A stretch of DNA of 34,577 nucleotides from assembly GCA_035506535.1 (NCBI GenBank), contig DATJPE010000101.1:1-34577 (forward strand), given 5' to 3'. The stretch's first letter is position 1, and the number at the start of each line of letters is the position of its first letter. Under the pieces are notes generated by a model. The model did not search any database, was not told the origin of the DNA, and was given only the letters and a program-made list of their open reading frames with translations. Origin of the DNA: Actinomycetes bacterium. Its GTDB lineage: Bacteria; Actinomycetota; Actinomycetes; DATJPE01. This document shows positions 8,429-14,962 of the stretch, one piece after another. The translations under genes and the position numbers were made by a program.

Positions 8429-8487
8429 CCGGTCCCTGACGCCCGCTCCGCTCATGAAGTGAGCGCTACCGGGACCGCCAGGGACCC
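8429..8487. terminator. Nested inverted repeat between convergent genes
   Basis: GGTCCCTG (8431-8438) pairs with CAGGGACC (8479-8486), with CC/GG extending the stem past a one-base bulge. Inside it CGCTCA (8449-8454) and TGAGCG (8460-8465) form a second hairpin with a 5-nt loop. It sits between the GH9 stop and the stop of the small membrane protein gene, which suits a bidirectional terminator. There is no T-tract, as is common in actinobacteria. Confidence 0.55.
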
Positions 8488-8517
8488 GGTCGGTCCACGG
8501 AATGCTCAATCCGTGCC

Positions 8518-8736
8518 TTACGTCAGCCGGGCGTGAGCCGCCGCGGCGGCGTCCTTGCCGAGGCGGGCGATGACGGCCGCCCGCGTGGCCGGGTCGAGGG
8601 CCGACAGCTGCGCCTCGATCTCGTCCGCCGTGTCGTTCGCGACGTGACGTCGCTGCTGCACCTTGATCGCGGCAGCGATCCCCGCGCCGATGAGTGCCAG
8701 GATCAGGAGCAGTCGAAGAACCCTCTGGAACGACAC
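8518..8736 (-). CDS. Small membrane-anchored protein, unknown function
   Basis: A 72-residue protein: an N-terminal transmembrane helix (about residues 5-24, RVLRLLLILALIGAGIAAAI), then a charged helical tail ending in HARLT. The start is a GTG at 8736 preceded by GGAGAGG about 6 nt upstream, a convincing ribosome site that supports it being a real gene. The hydrophobic helix with a basic stretch (KVQQRRH) just after it predicts an N-out, C-in single-pass protein. No family is recognised. It lies about 150 nt downstream of the GAP-family gene on the same strand; that gap holds no other gene I can support. Confidence 0.6.
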   Translation of the reverse strand: MSFQRVLRLLLILALIGAGIAAAIKVQQRRHVANDTADEIEAQLSALDPATRAAVIARLGKDAAAAAHARLT

Positions 8737-8892
8737 GGGTCACCTCTCCGGTCCGCGTTGGGGTGCGGGACGACCCGAGCCTACTCACCCTTCCGCGCAG
8801 GCGACTCGCCGGTGCAGGTTGGGTCGGCGGGCCGCTCCGCGAGGTCGTACGTCGTCTCGACGCCGATGTCGCCGACCGTGGTGACCGGCCGA

Positions 8893-9549
8893 CTACAGCG
8901 ATGAGGCGCCCTTCCAGGCCAGCAGGACGCCGAGCACCACGAGGACGACCGACATCACGACGTCGATCCTCGAGGTGAGCCAGTCCTTCGCCCGCTGCAG
9001 CGGCGCGAGCGCCCGCTCGCCGCGGACCAGGTACATCGCGACCGGAATGAACGCGGTCGACGCGGCGATCACGGTGAAGAGCATCGCGGCGAGGATCTCG
9101 TTGCCGCGCCCCTGCACCTCGGCCCCGATGGAGAAGCCGCCCGCGGCGGCGAGCAGGGCGACCTTCGGATTGGCGGCGGAGGTGAGGAGCCCGAACCGGA
9201 CCGCTCGACGCGGGGTCGCCTCCTCGAGCCGCCGCATCCAGGCCGGCGGATCGGGGTCAGGCGAACGGCGGCGGAACTTCGCCAGCCCGGCCAGAACCAG
9301 AGCGACGCCGATCGCGATGCGCGTCCACGACGCCCACGCGGGTACGACGTCCGGCACGGTCAGCAGATCGGCGAGGAGGACCGCGAGCACGGTCACTCCT
9401 GCGATCCCGGCGAACCAGCCACCGCCGAATCCGGCCGAGCTCGGGGCGGGCCGCGACGTGAACAGCAGCAGGATGGCTGGGACGACGGCGAACGGGGAGG
9501 CGCAGATCCCCAGGGCGGCGACGAGCGCTTCTCCCACGCCAGGGAGCAT
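8893..9549 (-). CDS. GAP family (SfLAP-like) integral membrane protein
   Basis: A 218-residue polytopic membrane protein with about six hydrophobic segments. It resembles the GAP / Sap (sulfolipid-1-addressing protein) family of actinobacteria. Features typical of that family are the opening GEALVAALGICASPFAVVPA, a cytoplasmic loop rich in Arg, Asp and Pro (KFRRRSPDPDPPAWMRR), and the TSAANPKVALLAAAGG block around residues 128-143. Members have been linked to transport of glycolipids or small molecules in mycobacteria, but most are uncharacterised. ATG start at 9549. It is divergent from the MFS exporter, with a 105-nt intergenic region. Confidence 0.75.
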   Translation of the reverse strand: MLPGVGEALVAALGICASPFAVVPAILLLFTSRPAPSSAGFGGGWFAGIAGVTVLAVLLADLLTVPDVVPAWASWTRIAIGVALVLAGLAKFRRRSPDPDPPAWMRRLEEATPRRAVRFGLLTSAANPKVALLAAAGGFSIGAEVQGRGNEILAAMLFTVIAASTAFIPVAMYLVRGERALAPLQRAKDWLTSRIDVVMSVVLVVLGVLLAWKGASSL

Positions 9550-9639
9550 CCCATCCCCGCCTGCTGCCTGTTCCGCCCTACCCGTCGCGCGGTACCCGAG
9601 CCGCTCGAATCTCGGCTGATCGAGGTGGCGGCAGCGCTC

Positions 9640-9645
9640 TAGGGT
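9640..9645 (+). promoter_or_regulatory. Possible -10 box, leaderless start of the MFS gene
   Basis: TAGGGT lies 9 nt before the GTG at 9655, and no Shine-Dalgarno sequence is present. This fits a leaderless transcript. The -35 element is not clear. Confidence 0.3.
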
Positions 9646-9654
9646 CTGCTCACT

Positions 9655-10890
9655 GTGAGCAGCCTGGTCGACCGCATCGCGCCACCCCGGATGGGCTCGA
9701 GCTTTCGCTGGCTGCTGGCCTCCTCAACGGCGAGCAACATCGGTGACGGGCTCGCCCTCGCCGCCGGGCCGCTGCTGGTCGCCTCACAGACCTCGAACGC
9801 GGTCCTGGTCGCCATGGCCGTCCTGCTCCAGCGCCTGCCCTGGCTGTTGCTCGGCCTGTACGCCGGCGCCGTCGCGGATCGCGTCGACCGCCGACTCCTC
9901 GTCATGGCCTCCGACGGGATCAGGGCCCTGGTGGTCGGCGTGCTCTGCCTCACCATCGTCACCGGGGAGGTCAGCATCGCGGTCGTCCTCGTCACGATGC
10001 TGCTGCTCGGTGTGGCCGAGGTCTTCGCCGACACCACGGGCCAGACGCTGCTCCCGATGCTGGTCAAACCCGAGGACCTCGGCATCGGCAACGCCCGCTT
10101 CCAGGCGAGCTCGCTCGTCGCCAACCAGATCGTCGGCCCGCCCCTGGGGGCGTTCCTGTTCGCGGCCGGGATGGCGTGGCCCTTCGCCGGCCAGGCGGTC
10201 CTGGTGGCCTTCGGGGTGCTGCTCGTCGCCCGCGTCGCGACGCCGAAGGGTGCGGTGCGCGACGTGGAGGGCACCCACATCGTCTCCGACATCGTCGAAG
10301 GCGTGCGCTGGCTGATGAACCACAACGCCGTACGCACCCTCGCCCTGGTGATGTTCGTGTTCAACGTCACCTGGGGCGCTGCCTGGTCGGTCATGGTCCT
10401 CTACGCCCTGCACCACCTGCATATGAGCGAGGTCGGCTTCGCGTTCCTCACGACCGCGGCGGCGATCGGCGGGCTCGCCGGAACGCTGTCCTTCGGCTGG
10501 ATCGAACGGCGCTTCGACCTCGCCACGGTCATGCGGGCGTGCCTGCTGCTCGAGGTGCTCACCCACCTGTCACTGGCGCTCACCACCCTCGGCTGGGTCG
10601 CGACGCTCGTCATGGTCGTCTTCGGCGGGTACGCCTTCGTCTGGGCGACCGTCTCCCAGACGGTGCGTCAGCGGGCCACGCCGAAGGCGCTTCAGGGGCG
10701 GGTCGGCAGCGCGTACATGGTGGCGCTCTTCGGGGGCCTCGTCATCGGGCAGGGACTTGGCGGCTGGATCGCCGAGACGTGGGGACTGACCGCCCCCTTC
10801 TGGTTCGCCTTCGTCGGTTCGGGCCTCACCCTCGCCGTGGTGTGGCGACAGCTCGGGTACGTCGCCCACGCCGAGGCCGAGCCCGCCTGA
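9655..10890 (+). CDS. MFS transporter (EntS/MFS_3-type exporter)
   Basis: A 411-residue, 12-helix major facilitator. The signature loop between helices 2 and 3 is GLYAGAVADRVDRRLLV, and the N-terminal half contains SSTASNIGDGLALAAGPLL and LPWLLLGLYAG. Later segments such as FNVTWGAAWSVMVLY and GGWIAETWG are characteristic of the MFS_3 group that includes the enterobactin exporter EntS and macrolide/tetracenomycin-type exporters. Proton-driven efflux of a hydrophobic compound is the likely role; the substrate cannot be told. The gene ends 10 nt from the convergent arsR stop, and there is no sequence reason to assign it to arsenic export. Confidence 0.85.
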   Translation: MSSLVDRIAPPRMGSSFRWLLASSTASNIGDGLALAAGPLLVASQTSNAVLVAMAVLLQRLPWLLLGLYAGAVADRVDRRLLVMASDGIRALVVGVLCLTIVTGEVSIAVVLVTMLLLGVAEVFADTTGQTLLPMLVKPEDLGIGNARFQASSLVANQIVGPPLGAFLFAAGMAWPFAGQAVLVAFGVLLVARVATPKGAVRDVEGTHIVSDIVEGVRWLMNHNAVRTLALVMFVFNVTWGAAWSVMVLYALHHLHMSEVGFAFLTTAAAIGGLAGTLSFGWIERRFDLATVMRACLLLEVLTHLSLALTTLGWVATLVMVVFGGYAFVWATVSQTVRQRATPKALQGRVGSAYMVALFGGLVIGQGLGGWIAETWGLTAPFWFAFVGSGLTLAVVWRQLGYVAHAEAEPA

Positions 10891-10900
10891 CCCGCGCGCC

Positions 10901-11248
10901 TCACGCGAAGATGTCGACCACGTCGCCGAGGCGGGAGGTGTTCAGCGAGTACCAGGCCCAGGACGCCCGGCGTTCCCGCGAGAGCAGGCCGGCGTCGGTG
11001 AGGATCCTGAGGTGGTGGCTGATCGTCGGCTGCGACAGGCCGACAGCCGCGGTGAGGTCGCAGACGCACGCCTCCTGCCCGTCCGCGGCGCGGATCATCG
11101 AGAGCAGCTGAAGACGCACCGGGTCGGCGACCGCCTTGAGGAGGCCGGCCAGGTCCTCGGCCGTCTCCCGGTCGAGGGGCGCCGACAAGGCTCCGGTGCA
11201 GCAGACCGAGCTGGCATCGACCGGCAGCACGTCGAGGACCTTGGGCAT
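10901..11248 (-). CDS. arsR: ArsR/SmtB family arsenic-responsive repressor
   Basis: A 115-residue winged-helix repressor. Start ATG 11248 is chosen because GGAG lies 6 nt upstream and the frame beyond it is a spurious extension; in-frame ATGs at 11254, 11263 and 11269 are alternatives. The DNA-recognition helix is in LSQPTISHHLRILTDAGLL (71-89). Candidate As(III) ligands are C16 and C17 in SSVCCTG and C61/C63 in EACVCDL. A vicinal N-terminal Cys pair plus a cysteine of the CVCDL helix resembles the arrangement in Corynebacterium ArsR, distinct from E. coli ArsR. It is divergent from the ars operon, and should repress both directions from the repeat-rich region between them, releasing DNA on As(III) or Sb(III) binding. 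Confidence 0.88.
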   Translation of the reverse strand: MPKVLDVLPVDASSVCCTGALSAPLDRETAEDLAGLLKAVADPVRLQLLSMIRAADGQEACVCDLTAAVGLSQPTISHHLRILTDAGLLSRERRASWAWYSLNTSRLGDVVDIFA

Positions 11249-11260
11249 CTTCATCTCCGG

Positions 11261-11346
11261 CATCGACATCCATCGACATTGACAATCATCGATGCTACAC
11301 CTAACGTCGCTGCATCGACGGATCTCGATGTCGACTCGTATCGATG
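11261..11346. promoter_or_regulatory. Ars operator region with CATCGA / TCGATG repeats
   Basis: The divergent arsR-arsI intergenic region carries repeated half-sites: CATCGA at 11261, 11271 and 11313, a palindrome CATCGATG at 11287-11294, TCGATG at 11325-11330 and ATCGATG at 11340-11346. Their clustering between an ArsR gene and its operon makes them the likely ArsR binding sites. I cannot place -10/-35 elements with confidence. Confidence 0.55.
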
Positions 11347-11362
11347 CCCGAGGGGACGACCC

Positions 11363-11869
11363 ATGTCGCGCGTACAGCTCGCCCTCAACGTCTCGGACCT
11401 CGAAGCGTCCGTGGAGTTCTACGCCAGCTTGTTCGGGGTGAGCCCGCACAAGCGTCGCCCGGGGTACGCGAACTTCGCGGTCAACGACCCACCGCTCAAG
11501 CTCGTTCTCATCGAGGTCCCCGCCGACGCGCGCGGCCGGGGGACCGTCGACGCGTTGAACCACCTCGGCATCGAGGTCGAGACGACGACCCGGGTGGATG
11601 CCGAAGCCGACCGCCTGCGTGACGCCGGCCTGGCCGCCGTAGACGAAGCGGCCACCACCTGTTGCTTCGCGCTTCAGGACAAGGTCTGGCTGCACGACCC
11701 GGCTGGCGCTCCCTGGGAGATCTACACCGTCAAGGACGATGATCCGGACGGCCTCGGGCTCGGCCCTCTCTCTCCGAATCCGGTCGGAACGACAACGAAT
11801 GATGGCGGCTGCTGCACGACCCCCGTGCCGGCAGGCCGACTCGGACCCGTCGGCGCCAGCTGCTGCTGA
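11363..11869 (+). CDS. arsI: ArsI/CadI-type vicinal-oxygen-chelate metalloenzyme
   Basis: A 168-residue glyoxalase-fold (VOC) protein of the ArsI/CadI group. ArsI enzymes are Fe(II)-dependent dioxygenases that split the C-As bond of trivalent methyl- or aryl-arsenicals. Likely metal ligands are Q5 in VQLALNV, H67 in ALNHLGIEV and E119 in PWEIYTV. The cysteine pair C100-C101 in ATTCCFALQDKVW is the expected organoarsenical binding site. Two further Cys pairs (C150-C151 and the terminal C167-C168) lie in a flexible tail and may bind metal. ATG 11363 has AGGGG upstream. First gene of the ars operon; its stop overlaps the aquaporin start as TGATG. CadI, a cadmium-induced paralogue, is the alternative name, but the arsenic context favours ArsI. 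Confidence 0.85.
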   Translation: MSRVQLALNVSDLEASVEFYASLFGVSPHKRRPGYANFAVNDPPLKLVLIEVPADARGRGTVDALNHLGIEVETTTRVDAEADRLRDAGLAAVDEAATTCCFALQDKVWLHDPAGAPWEIYTVKDDDPDGLGLGPLSPNPVGTTTNDGGCCTTPVPAGRLGPVGASCC

Positions 11870-12576
11870 TGTCAGCGCCGGTACGTCGCCTGACGGCGGA
11901 ATGCCTGGGCACGGCGGTCCTCGTAGCGGCTGTCGTCGGGTCCGGCATCGCCGCGGTGCGCCTGTCACCGGACGTCGGACTCGAGCTTCTCATCAATGCG
12001 CTGGCGACGGTCGCCGCGCTCGGGGTGCTCATCGTCTGCCTGGGGCCGGTCTCCGGTGCGCAGTTCAACCCGGCAGTCACGCTCGTCGCCGCAGCGCGCC
12101 GCGAGATGGCCGCGGGGGAGGCTGCTGGCTACGTCGGCGCCCAGATCGTCGGCGGGCTGGCCGGAGTCGCGGTGGCGAACCTCATGTTCGGCCTCCCGGC
12201 GTGGACGCAGTCGACCCATCGGCGAGATGGCCACGGTGTCCTTCTCGGCGAGGTCGTGGCCACCGCCGGTCTGCTGCTGGTCATCGGCACGCTGACCCGC
12301 ACCGACCGAGGCCACCTCGGAGCCGTTGCCGTACCAGCCTGGATCGGGTCGGCGTACTTCTTCACGGCATCGACCAGCTTCGCCAACCCGGCCGTCACGA
12401 TCGCCCGGGCCCTCACAGACACCTTCGCCGGCATCGCTCCGGCGGACGTGGGCGCGTTCGTCGCCGCCCAGCTCGTGGGCGCCGCTGTCGGGGCCGGTCT
12501 GACCGAAGTCCTCCATCCGCGACACGGGGTGCCCGAGCCACTCGACCTTCCGGAGGCGATCCATGGCCGACCCTGA
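11869..12576 (+). CDS. Aquaporin/MIP channel, arsenite exit route (AqpS-like)
   Basis: A 235-residue major intrinsic protein with six transmembrane helices and the two pore half-helices. Both NPA motifs are intact, at 67-69 (AQFNPAVT) and 173-175 (FANPAVT). Embedded between arsI and arsC with overlapping ends (1 nt upstream, 14 nt downstream), it is most likely an aquaglyceroporin that lets As(OH)3 leave the cell. This is the arrangement described for AqpS in Sinorhizobium meliloti, where arsenate reduced by ArsC flows out passively. No ArsB or Acr3 gene is present in the window, which strengthens that reading. The long stop-free plus-strand frame overlapping it at 11739-13232 is a shadow. 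Confidence 0.88.
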   Translation: MSAPVRRLTAECLGTAVLVAAVVGSGIAAVRLSPDVGLELLINALATVAALGVLIVCLGPVSGAQFNPAVTLVAAARREMAAGEAAGYVGAQIVGGLAGVAVANLMFGLPAWTQSTHRRDGHGVLLGEVVATAGLLLVIGTLTRTDRGHLGAVAVPAWIGSAYFFTASTSFANPAVTIARALTDTFAGIAPADVGAFVAAQLVGAAVGAGLTEVLHPRHGVPEPLDLPEAIHGRP

Positions 12577-13240
12577 CCGACAGCGACTCCTTTACGAGAT
12601 CGACTACAAGCGCATCGTCGACGACCTGGCGTACGACTACGACGGCACGTTCTCGCGAGCCACCGTCGAGCGGGCCGTTGCCGATGCGCACAACGCTCTG
12701 GTCGCCCACGCGACCGTTCCCGACTTCCTACCGGTCCTCGTCCGTCGCTTCGCCAAGGACCAGCTCCTGGCTGCGGCACAGGCCCAGGGTCCGATGGCGA
12801 AGACCACCCCGGAGATCCTCTTCGTCTGCGTGCACAACGCTGGACGTTCGCAGATGGCCGCGGCGCTCGCCCAGCACCTCTCCCGCGGTCGGGTCCACGT
12901 GCGTTCGGCTGGGAGTCAGCCGACTGGGCAGATCCACCCGCTTGCCGTCCAGGTTCTGGCCGAGGATGGCATCGAGCTGTCCGAGGCCTTCCCGAAGCCG
13001 CTCACCGAGACGGTCGTGCACGCCGCCGACGTCATCGTCACCATGGGCTGCGGCGACGCCTGCCCGGTCTTCCCAGGCAAGCGCTACCTCGACTGGAACA
13101 CCGCCGATCCGGCGGTCCAGCCCCTCGATGTCGTGCGCGCGATCCGAGACGACATCAAGACCCGAGTCGCGATCCTGCTCGCTGAACTCCTGCCCACCCC
13201 GACCGGCATCGCCACCGACCGCGAGGACCGCCATGACTGA
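12563..13240 (+). CDS. arsC: Arsenate reductase (mycothiol type) with N-terminal helical domain
   Basis: A 225-residue protein. Residues 1-75 form a mostly helical domain (YEIDYKRIVDDLAYDYDGTF onward); such a three-helix extension is known in some actinobacterial ArsC proteins. Residues 83-215 form a low-molecular-weight-phosphatase-fold reductase with CX5R loop C89-VHNAG-R95. The conserved MGCGDACPVFPGKRY block follows (161-175), then ADPAV. Enzymes of this type form an arseno-mycothiol adduct that a mycoredoxin resolves, yielding arsenite. C163 and C167 also match conserved positions of the family. The start overlaps the aquaporin by 14 nt and the stop overlaps the next arsC by 8 nt, so the three are probably translationally coupled. 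Confidence 0.88.
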   Translation: MADPDRQRLLYEIDYKRIVDDLAYDYDGTFSRATVERAVADAHNALVAHATVPDFLPVLVRRFAKDQLLAAAQAQGPMAKTTPEILFVCVHNAGRSQMAAALAQHLSRGRVHVRSAGSQPTGQIHPLAVQVLAEDGIELSEAFPKPLTETVVHAADVIVTMGCGDACPVFPGKRYLDWNTADPAVQPLDVVRAIRDDIKTRVAILLAELLPTPTGIATDREDRHD

Positions 13241-13661
13241 CGACAAGCCAGTTGTTCTCTTCGTCTGCGTCCACAACGCCGGTCGGTCGCAGATGGCAGC
13301 CGGCTATCTGACGGCGATGTCCGGCGGTGCGGTCGAGGTCCGCTCCGCCGGCTCCGAGCCGGCCGACCGGATCAACCCGGTGGCCGTCGCGGCGATGGCG
13401 GAGGACGGCATCGACATCACGGATGCCACACCGCGGGTGCTCACCACGGACGCCGTCAAGGACTCCGACGTCGTCATCACGATGGGCTGCGGCGACACCT
13501 GTCCAGTGTTCCCCGGCAAGCGCTACGAGGACTGGGACGTGGCTGACCCAGCGGGGTTGCCGCTGGAGGACGTACGTCGGATCCGAGACGACGTCAAGCG
13601 TCGGGTCCTGACGTTGCTCGATGACCTCGGCGTCACGCCAGCACGGCGAACAACCGCCTGA
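13233..13661 (+). CDS. arsC: Arsenate reductase (arsenate-mycothiol transferase type)
   Basis: A 142-residue single-domain paralogue of the preceding ArsC. The catalytic loop is C12-VHNAG-R18 in LFVCVHNAGRSQM. The GCGDTCPVFPGKRYEDWD block and VADPAGLP follow, matching mycothiol-dependent arsenate reductases of Corynebacterium and Mycobacterium. The start ATG 13233 lies inside the end of the upstream arsC (8-nt overlap); the apparent open frame far upstream is spurious. As the last gene of the ars operon it reduces As(V) to As(III) for exit through the aquaporin. Its 3' end overlaps the convergent hydrolase-cyclase gene by 29 nt (13633-13661), so antisense transcription is possible there. Confidence 0.9.
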   Translation: MTDDKPVVLFVCVHNAGRSQMAAGYLTAMSGGAVEVRSAGSEPADRINPVAVAAMAEDGIDITDATPRVLTTDAVKDSDVVITMGCGDTCPVFPGKRYEDWDVADPAGLPLEDVRRIRDDVKRRVLTLLDDLGVTPARRTTA

Positions 13662-14958
13662 CCTCGGGCACGCCCTTGAGCTCGTGAAGACCGCGGTCCT
13701 CGAAGACGATCCCTGACCCGGCCACGAGGTCCTTGACCGTCTGAGACACCAGCACCTCGGAAGGCCCCGCGACGCCGGCGACTCGGGCGCCGATGGAGAC
13801 AGCCAAGCCGGCGCACTTGCCCTCGACCAGGGTGCATTCGCCGGTGTGCACGCCTGCCCGGATCTCGATGCCCAGGCTCCGGACCCGGTCACGCACCTCC
13901 ATCGCGCATCGGATGGCGCGGGCCGGCCCGTCGAAGGTCGCGTAGAAGCCGTCGCCCGCCGTGTCGTTCTCCACGCCACGCCAACGCGAGAGAGCCTCGC
14001 GGACGATTGCATGGTGGGCGGTCACGACTGCTCGCCAGGGGCGGTCACCCATGGCGGCCTGCTGCGCGGTGGAGTCGACGATGTCGGTGAAGAGCACGGT
14101 CGACAGGACCCGGTCGCTCTCCGCCGTCGGGCGCGTGCCCGTCACGAACTCCTCGATCTCGTCCACGATCGCGTCCGCGTCGCCGAGGAAGGGGATGTGG
14201 TCGTCGCCGCGCAGCTCCACGAGCCTTGCGTGGGGGATCGCCTCGGCCAGAAACCTCGCCTGGTCTGCAGGCACGATACGGTCGCCGCTGCGCTGCAGCA
14301 CGAGGGTGGGCGCCTGGATCGAGGGGAGCACCGCCCGGACGTCGACGTCACTGAAGATCCCGGCCAGCTCCCGATACGCCGTGGGCGTCGCGACGAGTCG
14401 CTCGAACCGCGCCCACCAGGTGACGAAGGCCGGATCGTCTGCGCCGCTGGGCCCCTGAAGGTCGAGGTTGCGTCCGGTGCCCATCTCCGCGACGAAACGG
14501 CCGAAGAACTCACGCTGCTGGGCCGGTGTCCGGCCATAGGGGTGGTCGGCGCTGCGCACCGTCTTGGCGAGCGCGCCATAGAGGATCAGCGCCCGGGTCC
14601 GCTCGGGGTACGTCGCCGCGAAGAGCATGGACATCGCTCCACCCCGCGCCCCGCCGAACACGACCGACGTCTCGCTCCTCGCGGCTGCCATGACCGCCAC
14701 GATGTCGTCCATCTGGACCTCGAGGAACGGCGGCTCGGGCCCGCGGTCGGACAGGCCGACCCCGCGCATGTCGAAGACGATCAGTCGGGAGAAGGACGCT
14801 AGGCGGTTCAGGTAGTGGGCCCAGCGCGGCTCGTCCCACATGACGTCGAGGTTCGACCAGATCCCCGGTGTGTAGACGAGATCGACCGGGCCGTCCCCGA
14901 CGACGGTGTACGCGATGTGCACGTCGCCGTTGACCGCGTAACGCACCTCTCGCAGCAC
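13633..14958 (-). CDS. Alpha/beta-hydrolase fused to class III cyclase, both sites altered
   Basis: A 441-residue two-domain protein. Residues 1-272 are an alpha/beta-hydrolase, but the nucleophile-elbow motif reads GGARGG, placing Ala104 where Ser is expected; D226 and H254 of the triad remain. Residues 285-441 are a class III cyclase domain. Metal-binding D292 (LFTDIVDST) and D336 (TAGDGF) and the R392 equivalent are present. The adenine-selecting Lys is D332, and its partner Asp is replaced in GLAVSIGARV. The same architecture occurs in M. tuberculosis Rv1900c. This member may be a ligand sensor with weak, altered or no cyclase activity. The GTG start is 4 nt after the stop of the large cyclase gene, so they form one operon. 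Confidence 0.85.
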   Translation of the reverse strand: MLREVRYAVNGDVHIAYTVVGDGPVDLVYTPGIWSNLDVMWDEPRWAHYLNRLASFSRLIVFDMRGVGLSDRGPEPPFLEVQMDDIVAVMAAARSETSVVFGGARGGAMSMLFAATYPERTRALILYGALAKTVRSADHPYGRTPAQQREFFGRFVAEMGTGRNLDLQGPSGADDPAFVTWWARFERLVATPTAYRELAGIFSDVDVRAVLPSIQAPTLVLQRSGDRIVPADQARFLAEAIPHARLVELRGDDHIPFLGDADAIVDEIEEFVTGTRPTAESDRVLSTVLFTDIVDSTAQQAAMGDRPWRAVVTAHHAIVREALSRWRGVENDTAGDGFYATFDGPARAIRCAMEVRDRVRSLGIEIRAGVHTGECTLVEGKCAGLAVSIGARVAGVAGPSEVLVSQTVKDLVAGSGIVFEDRGLHELKGVPEVRRLFAVLA

Positions 14959-14962
14959 GGGC

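Noticed and set aside
11249-11968. N-terminal extension of the arsR frame to 355 codons
   Set aside because: It runs antisense through arsI and the operator region. The ArsR domain and a GGAG ribosome site place the start at 11248.
11739-13232. Upstream extension of the second arsC frame
   Set aside because: Antibiotic-like Arg/Pro/Ser composition shadowing the aquaporin and first arsC; the real start is the ATG at 13233, supported by homology of MTDDKPVVLFVCVHNAGRS to ArsC N-termini.
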